The translations under genes were made by a program, and so were the position numbers. Source: Ignavibacteria bacterium (GTDB lineage Bacteria; Bacteroidota; Ignavibacteria; Ignavibacteriales; SURF-24). Taken from it: a stretch of DNA of 64,000 nt. Position 1 is the stretch's first letter; each line of letters starts with the position of its first letter. Of the stretch, positions 8,434 through 17,159 are shown in pieces. The stretch covers positions 24,749 to 88,748 of the forward strand of contig JAAXKQ010000018.1 in assembly GCA_025612245.1 (NCBI GenBank). The letters run 5' to 3'. The notes beneath the pieces are model-generated. The model worked only from the letters and a program-made list of their open reading frames with translations, made no database searches and had not been told where the DNA came from.

Positions 8434-8772
8434 TCACCGGGGTTCTTCTTTCTCGGAACAGCGCGGCTTGAATCTGCCTTTCAGCTCTTCAGACATCTCT
8501 TCCGAAATGCGGATTGCCTTGCCATTTATAATGCTCTCGGCAAGCTTCTTCCTGGCCTTTGAAACTATCCTTCCAAAGGTTGCTCTCGAAATATTCATAC
8601 TCAAGGCAGCTTCCTCCTGCTTCATACCCAAAAGATCGGCAAGCCTTACTGCCTCAAACTCATCAGTCTCAAGCACCACTTCTTCAAGCTCGCTCATCGG
8701 GATCCCCCGCGGCTTGAAGTAATATGCGGCCGGACTGCAGCTTATTGTTCTTCCTTTTTTTGGCCTTGTCAT
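8434..8772 (-). CDS. DUF134 family DNA-binding protein
   Basis: This 112-residue protein has the family's conserved start (MTRPKKGR) and the GIPMSELEEVVLETDEFEA segment. A sigma-70 region 4-like helix-turn-helix follows (MKQEEAALSMNISRATFGRI). The start has a good AAGGA ribosome site six bases away. A perfect 20-bp palindrome lies 11 bases upstream of the start codon, which suggests self-regulation. The downstream NifX-like gene is the likely co-regulated partner. The family has no settled function, but a transcription-factor role is well supported by the helix-turn-helix. Confidence 0.9.
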   Translation of the reverse strand: MTRPKKGRTISCSPAAYYFKPRGIPMSELEEVVLETDEFEAVRLADLLGMKQEEAALSMNISRATFGRIVSKARKKLAESIINGKAIRISEEMSEELKGRFKPRCSEKEEPR

Positions 8773-8782
8773 TGCATCCTTA

Positions 8783-8802
8783 TTATGAGCATATGCTCAT
8801 AA
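8783..8802. promoter_or_regulatory. Perfect 20-bp palindrome, probable DUF134 operator
   Basis: The half-site TTATGAGCAT is repeated inverted without a gap (ATGCTCATAA). It sits between an AT-rich promoter-like region and the ribosome site of the DUF134 gene, where a bound dimer would block transcription. The binding protein is inferred from position. Confidence 0.6.
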
Positions 8803-8865
8803 CTAAAATATCTCTTAATAATTAAATTGTCAACAGCTCTTCAGAAAATAGTGTAAAATTATCCA

Positions 8866-10059
8866 TCAGCACCCGCCAATTACACGCTTGGCAGCCGTCT
8901 TAACAACACCGGAGCTTTTCTTCGCCTGCTCAATCATCACCGGAATAACTTTCCTGGCTTTTGTCCTGAAACGGTATGTGTCCATCTCCTGCCTGCTGTG
9001 CGCTACGCTCAGCGTATCAAAATCAAGTATCTGACTCTTAAAATTGCTCAGGCCGCCTTCAAGTATTCTTATGTTGTCAAAGCCCAGCTCCTGTGCAACA
9101 ACGGCCATCTTCTTTGCCGTCAGCTCATCATCTGCCGTAAATATGCTTATTCTTCCCTTTGTCGAAAGCGCCTTTACAGGCTCCTTTTCAAAAAGGTTCC
9201 CGGCCTTAAATGATACCGATTTCGGCAGGTGAAACTTCGTAAATTCTACAACATTCCTGAAATCAAATATCTGAATGTTGTTTTCATTATCCATAATCCT
9301 GTACGCCAGTTCGTCGGGTGTAATTTTATTTACACTGCACTGATTTATGAATTCCCTGTCTTCAACCTTCTTCAGAAGCGAATCCTGCCTCTGCGGCAGC
9401 ACAAAGGATGAAAGCGCAATTGCGCCTCCAATTACTCCTAGACTTACGTAATAAGGAGTAAACCTTACCGCAGGCCTCTTTATGCCGTTTACCCTGTTCT
9501 CAATTATCGATGTGGCCCAGAAAGCAAAAACCGCAACCGATGTCAATAGAAACGCAAAAACTCCCTGCGGCATATTAAGCGTCTCAAATATCCTTACGTT
9601 TCCCCAGTTTGCAGCCTTGTAGATTCCTTCAAAAACCGGGTAACCCTCGGCAAATACAAATACGCCAAGGAATGAGCCGATAACAAAGAATATCCCGTCT
9701 ATCTTCCCAATTGCCGCGGCACACAGCCCCGTACCCGGGCAGAAGCCCCCGAGTATGAAGCCAAGCCCCATTATCAGCCCGCCTACAATGGCCGACCAGA
9801 AAAACGTGGGATTAATATATGTCAGGTTAATGTCTATTATCCCAAAGTGATCAAATGCAATTACACCGAACATGGAAACGACTCCGGCCGTAAAGAATAC
9901 TCTCAGGACTGTAAAGTCGTATCCGTAAAAGAGTCCCGCCAGTTTTCTGGAAGCTGAAAATCCAGCCTGCTCCAGTATTGCCCCAAAGAGCATGCCTATA
10001 AAGAGCGCAACTACCAGGTTTAACTGGTTCCCAATTATATCCGGAACTAATGGTCCCAT
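8866..10059 (-). CDS. YeeE/YedE sulfur transporter fused to a cysteine-less rhodanese-like domain
   Basis: The start at 10059 (MGPLVPDIIGNQLNL) follows an AGAGGAG ribosome site; the longer frame to 10113 would run into the upstream gene. Residues about 1-245 form a multi-helix membrane domain of the YeeE/YedE (thiosulfate transporter) family with the motif GGFCPGTGLCAAAIG, whose cysteines match the substrate path of the family. Residues about 265-345 look like a rhodanese fold (IQIFDFRNVVEF...ILEGGLSNF), but the loop that should hold the catalytic Cys reads IFTADDE, so it is probably not a sulfurtransferase. It is the last gene of the octaheme cytochrome operon and likely moves a sulfur compound across the inner membrane. 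Confidence 0.88.
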   Translation of the reverse strand: MGPLVPDIIGNQLNLVVALFIGMLFGAILEQAGFSASRKLAGLFYGYDFTVLRVFFTAGVVSMFGVIAFDHFGIIDINLTYINPTFFWSAIVGGLIMGLGFILGGFCPGTGLCAAAIGKIDGIFFVIGSFLGVFVFAEGYPVFEGIYKAANWGNVRIFETLNMPQGVFAFLLTSVAVFAFWATSIIENRVNGIKRPAVRFTPYYVSLGVIGGAIALSSFVLPQRQDSLLKKVEDREFINQCSVNKITPDELAYRIMDNENNIQIFDFRNVVEFTKFHLPKSVSFKAGNLFEKEPVKALSTKGRISIFTADDELTAKKMAVVAQELGFDNIRILEGGLSNFKSQILDFDTLSVAHSRQEMDTYRFRTKARKVIPVMIEQAKKSSGVVKTAAKRVIGGC

Positions 10060-10081
10060 AAAATAAATCTCCTCTTTCTTT

Positions 10082-10597
10082 TTATATCCAAAGTTTCCTG
10101 AAGAAATATGCAAAGGCGAAAGCCGAGCCGAAAATGGCCATCATTGTAAGTATTCCGCCCGTCGAAAGAACTGCCATGCCGCTTAAGGCAGCACCGCTCG
10201 TGCACCCGCGCCCGAACTGCGCGCCGAAGCTGAAAAGAGCGCCGCCTATCATTGCCGTAACTGCACGCGTGCGGCCCGTTATTTTCGGCCCGTGCTCCAT
10301 CTTGAAACCAAGCCTGTTGGATATCAGTCCCGATATGAACGCCCCTATAAGTACACCCACTACCTCAAAAACCAGCCAGTTCGTCAGAGGCCCTTCAGGA
10401 TGCTCGGTTGTATATTCCTTGTAGAATTTTGCATTATCGGTGTGAGGCTTTGCAACCGTCTCAACTGCAGCAACTGTGAAACTCTTGATTGCCCCGCTCG
10501 CCCCAAGTCCTCTTCCCGTAATGTAAATCGTTGCTAAAAGCAGGAGCCCCAGACAGGCGCCCGCAAGGTAAGAATTCATGTATTTTTTCTGTTCCAC
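10082..10597 (-). CDS. YeeE/YedE family sulfur transport protein
   Basis: This 171-residue inner-membrane protein has the YeeE half-domain signature FGRGCTSGAALSGMAVLSTGG and about four hydrophobic helices. It begins with GTG: an AGAGG ribosome site lies six bases before it, while the first in-frame ATG, six codons later, has none. The next gene encodes a second YeeE/YedE protein with the complementary GGFCPGTGLC motif, and the two probably form one transporter, as in split YeeE systems. It starts 12 bases after the cytochrome b gene. Confidence 0.88.
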   Translation of the reverse strand: MEQKKYMNSYLAGACLGLLLLATIYITGRGLGASGAIKSFTVAAVETVAKPHTDNAKFYKEYTTEHPEGPLTNWLVFEVVGVLIGAFISGLISNRLGFKMEHGPKITGRTRAVTAMIGGALFSFGAQFGRGCTSGAALSGMAVLSTGGILTMMAIFGSAFAFAYFFRKLWI

Positions 10598-10609
10598 TTA
10601 AAACCTCTT

Positions 10610-11296
10610 TTAGAAATTTTTAATTGATGAGATTTCTTCGGCAGGCTCTTCAACTGCCTCTTCAATTGCTTCTTCTTCTTTCTCTTCTGCCTCTTCCTCC
10701 AGGTCCTCATATCCCGTCAGCATTGCCCTCAGGTTCGAAAGCACCGTGGTGCCCGTTGTAATAAGGTACAGGTGGGCAATTATAAATACTGCCAGAAGAA
10801 ATGCCGCTGCCGTGTGCACCAGGGCTACAGCCTGAAGCGACTCAATGTTCAGGCCTTCAACACCATGCCTCTGCGGGTAACGGTAGAACATGTACAAAAG
10901 CCCCGACGTAACAATTACCGGTATTACAAGTACCTTAAGACCAAAGTAAACCAGTTTCTGCAGAGGGTTCAGCTTGCTCAATACCGTCTTTTTTACCGGG
11001 TGCGGCGCATTCCTGAAAATGCCGAAGAGATAATAATCCAGCTGTGCCTTTATGTTCCGCGACGTCGGTATGTACTGCCTCCACTCACCCGTCGTCAGAT
11101 GCCAGAAAATGGCAAATGCTATCAGAATAAGCAGCGCGGAAGCCGCAATGTTATGATATTTCACTGCATCTTCGAAACCAAAGAAGCTCAGTGAGCCGTG
11201 TATTTCAAAGCCCGTAAAAGCCAGAAACATAATCAGTATTGCTTGCATCCAGTGCCAGAACCTTTCAAATGCTTTATATACGTACGCTCTTCTCAT
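10610..11296 (-). CDS. Cytochrome b561-type membrane subunit
   Basis: This 228-residue protein has four membrane helices with histidines placed as in prokaryotic cytochrome b561 or thiosulfate reductase subunit C. Examples are RFWHWMQ near residue 15, YHNIAA near 48, HLTTG near 66, VHTAAAF near 155 and AHLYLITTG near 170. The C-terminal 25 residues are almost all Glu and Ala, an odd acidic tail. Its start overlaps the octaheme cytochrome stop in an ATGA junction, so the two are made together. The likely role is to pass electrons between the quinone pool and the periplasmic octaheme protein. Confidence 0.87.
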   Translation of the reverse strand: MRRAYVYKAFERFWHWMQAILIMFLAFTGFEIHGSLSFFGFEDAVKYHNIAASALLILIAFAIFWHLTTGEWRQYIPTSRNIKAQLDYYLFGIFRNAPHPVKKTVLSKLNPLQKLVYFGLKVLVIPVIVTSGLLYMFYRYPQRHGVEGLNIESLQAVALVHTAAAFLLAVFIIAHLYLITTGTTVLSNLRAMLTGYEDLEEEAEEKEEEAIEEAVEEPAEEISSIKNF

Positions 11297-12867
11297 TGTT
11301 TAGCTCCTTTCTTTTTAAGTGAACCTGCAATACGGAGTCCCCCGTGCACTAATATTGCAAGCAGCGTTGCCCATAAAAGGAATTTCCCCAAACCGTCAAT
11401 TAAAGAGGAATAATTCCTGCCCGGCATATAAAAGTCATTTAACGCTGCAAGCCTTCCGTTTTCGCGTGTATGGCACTCGTTGCACTTAACTGCGTTTTCT
11501 TTCGTTGCTACCATGTGGTTAACGGGCCAGTTGCTTTCGGTTCTCATGAACGATACCCTGCCGCTAAATGGCAAACCGGCTTCTTTCATTCCTTCCTCTG
11601 CTGACTTCTGCCAGTTGAAATCCTTCCAGAAAGCTCCCTCGCCCTTGTTTTCTGCATAGAGCTTGGGCTGAATTAAAAGCATGTTCACGGGATCAAATGG
11701 CTGGCGCGCACGGTGAATTTTAACCGGTATTATCTTCGACTCCGTGTCTTTATAGTTCCCCGCAAAAGGATTCAGCATAAGAGGCGCGCTTGTATCCTTT
11801 ATTTTATCGCCTAACAGATAGTGCGTGGCGTTGCCGTTAAACCATATGTATTCCGGCTTTAATTCTTTTCCCCATACAAACTTTCCCTTAATCGACATGT
11901 AGGTATCGTTGCCCTTGCTGTCTTCCTCAATAAACGGCTCCCCGTTTTTGAGTTTTCCCGCTGCCGACCAGTCCCAGCTCTTCTTCGTGTAATTGGCCTT
12001 TGCATATGTCGATATGTGGCAGGTCTGGCAGGCTACTTTAAGCGTATGCTCATTAAGAACTTCGCTTTCATGCGGGTTTTCTGTATGGCACTGCTCGCAC
12101 GTTACCCTGTTGTGGTTCATCGAAGAAAGCGAGTATAGTTTACCCGAAATGTTATGCTTGTCTGTCAGATGGCAGTCCACGCACTGCATGTTGGCTCCCT
12201 CAGAAGCCATGTGCACGTCAACCTCGCGCGAAGGCTGGAACATTGCCTTATCCAGGTCACCGTGCTTTACGTTGTTTCCGCCGCCCCCGAAGAAATGGCA
12301 TACGCCGCAGTTCGAACGCTCGGGCCGCCCGACGTGCTGCGCAATGTTGTTAAGGTCCAGAGAAGCATCCGGCGCTCCGCCTTTTTCATTTGCCTTGGCA
12401 TAGGTTTCTGTGTTGTCGTGACATACCAGGCAGTCAATGTTGTTGGGATCTTTGTAATTCATCTCGCCGCCCGAAAGCCCGTAGCCGATGTGGCACTTCG
12501 CACAGCTTTGCTCGTTACCCTGTACTCCAATGCAGAAGTTGTTGATCGCATTTTTCTTTCCAAGGTAAACAATTCCGCGGCCTTTAACGTATTCTTCCCT
12601 TTCCCAGTTCCAGTGATTAGATTTCATTACCTCAGTGTGGCGTTCATTATGGCAGCTTATGCACGCCCCGGTTACCTGCTGAGGCGATGAGAACTTCTGC
12701 TTTAGAACGGCAAACTTCGAGTGGTCAACCGACGGGCTATGCTTTACGGAGTATTTCTCCCTGAGCTTTTCAAGAGCACTCTCCTCATGATCCTTCTTCT
12801 TTAGAGTACCCACAACTGCCAGTGCTGCAATGCACGCCGCAGAGAGTAACAGGATTATTTTTCTCAT
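11293..12867 (-). CDS. Octaheme c-type cytochrome, tetrathionate reductase family
   Basis: This 524-residue exported protein has eight CxxCH heme sites: CISCH (69), CAKCH (122), CLVCH (146), CGVCH (187), CVDCH (229), CEQCH (257), CQTCH (280) and CNECH near 465. That number, and the long heme-free stretch before the last site, match the octaheme tetrathionate reductase family. A hydrophobic N-terminus and a C-terminal helix (LLWATLLAILVHGGL) would anchor it to the membrane. Tetrathionate, nitrite and hydroxylamine are reduced by characterised members in vitro; the two sulfur transporters downstream favour a sulfur substrate here. The first gene of its operon, it follows marR and an operator-like palindrome. 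Confidence 0.92.
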   Translation of the reverse strand: MRKIILLLSAACIAALAVVGTLKKKDHEESALEKLREKYSVKHSPSVDHSKFAVLKQKFSSPQQVTGACISCHNERHTEVMKSNHWNWEREEYVKGRGIVYLGKKNAINNFCIGVQGNEQSCAKCHIGYGLSGGEMNYKDPNNIDCLVCHDNTETYAKANEKGGAPDASLDLNNIAQHVGRPERSNCGVCHFFGGGGNNVKHGDLDKAMFQPSREVDVHMASEGANMQCVDCHLTDKHNISGKLYSLSSMNHNRVTCEQCHTENPHESEVLNEHTLKVACQTCHISTYAKANYTKKSWDWSAAGKLKNGEPFIEEDSKGNDTYMSIKGKFVWGKELKPEYIWFNGNATHYLLGDKIKDTSAPLMLNPFAGNYKDTESKIIPVKIHRARQPFDPVNMLLIQPKLYAENKGEGAFWKDFNWQKSAEEGMKEAGLPFSGRVSFMRTESNWPVNHMVATKENAVKCNECHTRENGRLAALNDFYMPGRNYSSLIDGLGKFLLWATLLAILVHGGLRIAGSLKKKGAKQ

Positions 12868-12925
12868 GTGCTTATTTATCCTTGTTTATTTTAGTTCCTT
12901 TCTTGTTATCTGTCCCAAAAATTAT

Positions 12926-12938
12926 TTTACGGCCTAAA
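12926..12938. promoter_or_regulatory. MarR operator candidate before the octaheme operon
   Basis: The sequence TTTACGGCCTAAA is one half-site variant of the palindrome TTTAGGGCCTAAA found before marR. The shared block includes the flank: ATTATTTTA precedes it here, and the same flank appears in the same relative orientation at the marR site when read on the minus strand. It overlaps the marR stop codon, about 60 bases before the cytochrome start. Confidence 0.6.
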
Positions 12939-13389
12939 CTTTATTTTCTTCCACCCATTTGCTGAATATCCCGCCCAGGATCTCCAGTGAATGAAACATA
13001 TTTTCCCTGTCTTCTTCACTCACGCTCTTTAGAACCCTCTTGTAAAGATCCAGATAGCTCATAACCAGATTATTGATAAAAGGAGCACATTTAGGCGCAG
13101 TCGATACAATAACATTCCTTTTATCCTTCTGGTCAATGTTCCTTGTAAGCAGCTTTTTTTCTTCGAGTGAGGTTACTATGTGGGTTATTCTTCCGGGAGT
13201 AAGACTTAGCAGGCTGCATATCTCCTTAATGGAAAGCGTGGAATTAAAGGCGAAGAGCTTAAGTAGTTTTACTTCCGCAGGCGACAGGTTGAAGCTCGCG
13301 GCAAAGTGCTCTTCCCTGATGTTGCAGTTCCGTGTAAGATTCAGTATGAGCCCTGCAAGCTTTTCAGCTTTTTCGTTGTCAGTTTTCAT
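12934..13389 (-). CDS. MarR family transcriptional regulator
   Basis: This 151-residue protein has the MarR layout: N-terminal dimerisation helix, winged helix-turn-helix (LSIKEICSLLSLTPGRITHIVTSL), the wing containing RNIDQKDKRNVIV, and C-terminal helices. It lies directly upstream of the octaheme cytochrome operon on the same strand. Matching palindromic sequences before its own gene and before the operon suggest that it represses both and releases them in response to a ligand or redox signal, possibly a sulfur compound. The ligand is not evident. Confidence 0.92.
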   Translation of the reverse strand: MKTDNEKAEKLAGLILNLTRNCNIREEHFAASFNLSPAEVKLLKLFAFNSTLSIKEICSLLSLTPGRITHIVTSLEEKKLLTRNIDQKDKRNVIVSTAPKCAPFINNLVMSYLDLYKRVLKSVSEEDRENMFHSLEILGGIFSKWVEENKV

Positions 13390-13411
13390 AAGCCGGTTCC
13401 TTCAATATTAC

Positions 13412-13424
13412 TTTAGGGCCTAAA
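13412..13424. promoter_or_regulatory. MarR operator candidate, autoregulatory site
   Basis: TTTAGGGCCTAAA is a perfect palindrome about a central G, 22 bases upstream of the marR start codon. Its minus-strand flank reads AAATTATTTTAG, the same as at the 12926 site. Placement next to the start fits repression of marR itself. Confidence 0.65.
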
Positions 13425-13527
13425 ATAATTTATTCTTGTCTTTAAAGCAATATTTTCTAATAATAAATTTTCCTTCCTCTGTGGGTGGGTGGGGGGAAGG
13501 CGCGGCAGACTTGAAGTTACTTTCATT

Positions 13528-13563
13528 TAAAAATAAGAAGGGGCAGAAAAAGCTCCCTGCCCC
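13528..13563 (-). terminator. Terminator of the chemotaxis receptor gene
   Basis: On the minus strand GGGGCAG (13563-13557) pairs with CTGCCCC (13546-13540) and is followed by TTCTTATTTTT. A second GC-rich hairpin (GGCCGGG/CCCGGCC, about 13570-13591) lies just before it. Confidence 0.7.
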
Positions 13564-13673
13564 GGTTTCGGCCGGGAGTTAATCCCCGGCCTCTTGTTGT
13601 GTTAGTAGGTGGAACCGGGTTTTATTTCCACGGTCCCCATCTATATGGAAGTGGGTTTAGCCCACGATTTTTT

Positions 13674-15758
13674 TTACTGGCGCATGAGACTGCCGTTGCT
13701 CCTGGTTGCAAGGTTCCCATATACAGCCGGTTTTACTTTTTCATCTACTCGTAACTTAAAACGCCCTATTAATCCCTGAAGATTTACCGTAAGCTTGTTC
13801 AGATCTTCTGCCGCACGCGCTATCTGCTCAATTCCTGCCGCATTCTGCTGTGTTACAGACGAAATCCCGTCGATGTTCTTCGAAATCTGCTCCGATGCGC
13901 TCGATTCCTCCTCGCTTGCTGCGGCAACCTGGTTAATAATGCCTGCCGATTTGTTTGCTCCTTCCGATATATCGCTGAGCACATTGTCAACTTCCTCTGT
14001 AAGCCTGAGGCCTTCCTGAACGGCAGTATTCGATTCGTGCATTGCATGGTCCGCCTCATTGGCCTCATTCTGAATTGCCTTTATGGTCTCTGCAATCTCC
14101 TTTGTCGCCTTGGTTGTACGTTCGGCAAGCTTTCTTACCTCGTCTGCTACAACTGCAAAGCCGCGCCCCTGCTCACCTGCACGGGCAGCCTCAATTGCTG
14201 CATTTAAGGCTAAGAGGTTCGTCTGGTCAGCAATGTCATTTATTACCTGTGTAATCTCTCCAATCTGGTCAGTCTTCCCGGTCAGCGAGGCAATAATTCC
14301 TGCCGTCTGCTTCGAAGAAGCAACTATCCTGTCCATTCCTTTCTTTGTATCTTTGACCTTCACCACCCCGTTTTTAGCCGTTTCGCTTGCCTGCTGCGAT
14401 ATCTTAAGAGCATCGTTCACATCCTTCGTGGTCTCATAAATTGTCTTTGTCATCTCATCCACGGCTCCTGCAATTTCAGTCGACTGCTGTGTCTGCTGCT
14501 GTGCTCCTGCCGCCATCTGCTCGCTGGAGGCGGATATTTCTGTAGCGGCACTTGCCGTAGCCTGAACTGCCTCGTCAACTTCGCTCAGAGCTTCGCAGAA
14601 AGAGTCTGCAAGCGAGTTGATGCTGTGTTTTATTTTCGAATAATCGCCTTCATATTCGCCCTTCATCCTTGCAGTAAGATCACCCGAGGCCAGTTCCTCA
14701 AGCAGCTTTCCGGAATCATTTATCGGTCTTACAACCGCTTCAAATGTGTTATTCAGCCCGTCTACCAGTTCCCTGTAGCCGCCCTTAAAGTTCTGGCTGT
14801 TGCCTCTTTCAGACAGCTTCCCGTGCACTGCAGCGCTCACCAGCCGGTTCGATTCTGTAATTACTTCGCGTATCTTGCCAACTGCATTTTCAACGGAGTT
14901 TATCGTCCCCTGCACTTTTTTAATTATGCCGTTCAGGTTTTCGGCAAGCATGCCAATTTCATCTTTCGATTTCACCTCAACGGGTTGCGTACCCGTCTCT
15001 ATGGAAATTTGAAGGTTGCCTTCGGCCAGTTTGGCACTTCCTTTCTCAAGGTTCGTCAGGCATATACTTTCCAGACTTTTGAAGCCTTCAAGCACTACGT
15101 TAACGCCTTTTGAAATGTATTTTGCCACGAAAAATGAAAGTACTGTAGATATTGCTATACCCAGCACCATTAAAGAGATCATTAGAACAGCTGAGTTGCT
15201 GGAAATCTCCGAATTGTCTTCTGCCGTTTCCTTTGCCACTTCCAGCTTTACGTTAACCATCTCTTCAAAGGCATTCGCTGCATTTCTTACGGCCTCGGCC
15301 ATTTCTCCATAAAGCATTGCTGAGGCCTGCTGGTCGTTGTTTTCCCTTGCAAGCTCAATTACCTGGTCAAGCTTCGGTACGTAAGCCTCAAAGGCTTCCT
15401 TGAATTTGTCAAATGCTTCCTTTCCTTTTCCCGATATCAGTGTCTTTTCAAACGAATCGGAATGCAGCTTGATGTGCGCCTTCTCTTTGTCAATCTGGTC
15501 TGCCAGCCTGCTTACTTCAGAAGCGTTGTCTGCAATTACCATGTCCCTTGCGTCAATCCTGATCTTCTGGAAAGAATCCGTAATCTGCTGAAGATCTGAG
15601 ACAGGAATTACCATGTTCTCGTACATTACGGTATCCTGGGCTGCAACTGTCCTTATCTTTGAAACGCCTATGAGCCCAAGTATTGTAGCATTCAAAGAAA
15701 CTATTGAAAAGCCTATTAAAAGCTTTTGTTTCAGATTTAAATTATTAAACCATTTCAT
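13674..15758 (-). CDS. Methyl-accepting chemotaxis protein
   Basis: The start is set at the ATG at 15758 ([14 protein letters not shown]), which has an AAAGGTGG ribosome site; an in-frame GTG four codons earlier overlaps that site. The 694-residue receptor has a first membrane helix near 11-30, a four-helix-bundle ligand domain to about 190, a second helix near 192-212, a HAMP and helical linker region, and the cytoplasmic signalling domain with the hairpin tip [20 protein letters not shown]. It lacks the CheR-binding pentapeptide. No other che gene is in the window. The next gene upstream, 51 bases away, encodes a REC-kinase. Confidence 0.93.
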   Translation of the reverse strand: MKWFNNLNLKQKLLIGFSIVSLNATILGLIGVSKIRTVAAQDTVMYENMVIPVSDLQQITDSFQKIRIDARDMVIADNASEVSRLADQIDKEKAHIKLHSDSFEKTLISGKGKEAFDKFKEAFEAYVPKLDQVIELARENNDQQASAMLYGEMAEAVRNAANAFEEMVNVKLEVAKETAEDNSEISSNSAVLMISLMVLGIAISTVLSFFVAKYISKGVNVVLEGFKSLESICLTNLEKGSAKLAEGNLQISIETGTQPVEVKSKDEIGMLAENLNGIIKKVQGTINSVENAVGKIREVITESNRLVSAAVHGKLSERGNSQNFKGGYRELVDGLNNTFEAVVRPINDSGKLLEELASGDLTARMKGEYEGDYSKIKHSINSLADSFCEALSEVDEAVQATASAATEISASSEQMAAGAQQQTQQSTEIAGAVDEMTKTIYETTKDVNDALKISQQASETAKNGVVKVKDTKKGMDRIVASSKQTAGIIASLTGKTDQIGEITQVINDIADQTNLLALNAAIEAARAGEQGRGFAVVADEVRKLAERTTKATKEIAETIKAIQNEANEADHAMHESNTAVQEGLRLTEEVDNVLSDISEGANKSAGIINQVAAASEEESSASEQISKNIDGISSVTQQNAAGIEQIARAAEDLNKLTVNLQGLIGRFKLRVDEKVKPAVYGNLATRSNGSLMRQ

Positions 15759-15821
15759 GATTTTTTCCACCTTTCAATTTGTTCACTGTCCCGGAAACAA
15801 ATCCCCCGGGGCAACGTATTC

Positions 15822-16913
15822 TTAAAAGTTTTCTGCCGCCCTGAATGCTACAGAAACTTTTGTATATTCGCCCGGACGGCTTTCAATATTAAGGGAGCCG
15901 CCGCATATATCCGCAATGTTTTTTATTGAAGCCAGTCCCAGCCCTATTCCGCTTTGCTGAACGTAATCGCGGTTAAACTGTGTAAACGGGGCAACCATTG
16001 CTATCTGCTCCTTAGTCATGCCCGCTCCGTAATCTTCAACCTCAAGCCTGTAGAACCCGCCATCGGAAAAAGATCTTATTTTAACAGTGCTCCCTGCTTC
16101 AGAAAATTTCAGTGCGTTCTCCACAAGTGCCCCAATGGTAGTCTCCAGGAACTGCGCCGTCATATAAACCGGGGAGGAGCAGCTCTGAAGGATTTTAACG
16201 TCATCCTGTCTTTCAGCCTTGGAGGCCGTGCTAAGTACCGCGCTTTTTATTACCTCGTCAGGACTTTTCAAAACCGCGTTATAGCATTCCAGCCTGTAGT
16301 GAGGATTTTCTGCAATGAGCTCTGTTTCCAGGTAAACCAGGAACTTCTCTATTGTTGCATGAAGCCTCAAGCTTCCTTTTTTTATTCTGCTTACAATCGT
16401 CAAAACCTCATCGGGCTGAAGTGAATCCAGGTCATTCAGCAGTATGTCCGAAAAACCTGCTATTGAAACCAGTGGAGTCCTCAGCTCATGGGGTATATAT
16501 TTTGTAATGTTGTCCGTTATATTTTTTATCTTCTCATCCAGCTTTTTCTTTTTTTCCAGCCTGGTGTTTATTGCCTTAAGCAAATCCCCAAGTCTGAAAG
16601 GCTTTGTCAGGTAGTCATCTGCCCCCATGTTCATCGCCAGTCTCATGTCCGAAAGAGTGACCTTTGCCGTCAGAAAGATAAACGGTATTGCTGCTGTAAG
16701 AGGATCCTTCTGTGTTTCCTCAAGCAGCGCATGTCCATCCATTTCAGGCATCATTATGTCGGAGATGATCAGGTCCGGATTGCTGCTTCTGATCAATTCA
16801 AGGCCTTTCCTTCCATTTTCCGCTTCCAGAACGTCGTAGCCCACACCCTGCAGCAGGTCGCGTATACTGCTTCTCACATTATCTTCGTCTTCAATAACGA
16901 GTATCTTTTCCAT
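15822..16913 (-). CDS. Response regulator-histidine kinase hybrid (REC-HisKA-HATPase)
   Basis: This 363-residue soluble protein starts with a receiver domain (1-125; phospho-Asp in LIISDIMMP, Lys in LTKPFR). A HisKA domain with phospho-His in IPHELRTPL follows, then an ATPase domain (ENALKF, DYGAGM, GIGLGLAS). Having no membrane segment, it must act on signals relayed by another kinase through its receiver. Its receiver is very like that of the LytTR regulator at 17846-18616 (shared ILVIEDE..VR.SIRDLL and TAAIPFIFL.AK), which suggests duplication. It lies upstream of and close to the chemotaxis receptor gene. Confidence 0.92.
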   Translation of the reverse strand: MEKILVIEDEDNVRSSIRDLLQGVGYDVLEAENGRKGLELIRSSNPDLIISDIMMPEMDGHALLEETQKDPLTAAIPFIFLTAKVTLSDMRLAMNMGADDYLTKPFRLGDLLKAINTRLEKKKKLDEKIKNITDNITKYIPHELRTPLVSIAGFSDILLNDLDSLQPDEVLTIVSRIKKGSLRLHATIEKFLVYLETELIAENPHYRLECYNAVLKSPDEVIKSAVLSTASKAERQDDVKILQSCSSPVYMTAQFLETTIGALVENALKFSEAGSTVKIRSFSDGGFYRLEVEDYGAGMTKEQIAMVAPFTQFNRDYVQQSGIGLGLASIKNIADICGGSLNIESRPGEYTKVSVAFRAAENF

Positions 16914-17159
16914 CAGTTAATCTCAGAATTATTTATTATCTACGGTGCTATTTTAATGCGGCAGACGAAAAATCGGAATAAGTTTTCAGTAAGCGCGACA
17001 TACGGAAAGTGAGCGATACATAAAGTCTATAAAATGCAGAATATAACTGAAGATTAAATACTAAGCCTTGAATTATGAATGAAGGTAAGCCTAGAGGCAA
17101 AGCTCAATGTTGAGGAAGAAAAGGAAAGAAATTCCCATAAAATCCGAGAAATTAGAATC

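Noticed and set aside
7957..8772. Possible nitrogen fixation locus because of the NifX-like protein.
   Set aside because: No nifH, D, K, E, N or B gene is in the window. NifX-like proteins next to DUF134 regulators are common in organisms without nitrogenase.
12154..12690. A 178-codon plus-strand frame opposite the octaheme cytochrome gene.
   Set aside because: The minus strand has eight CxxCH heme motifs, so the plus-strand frame is a shadow.
16488..17012. A 174-codon plus-strand frame opposite the REC-kinase gene.
   Set aside because: Antisense to a clear receiver domain; the translation is Cys/Arg/Phe-rich with no domain.
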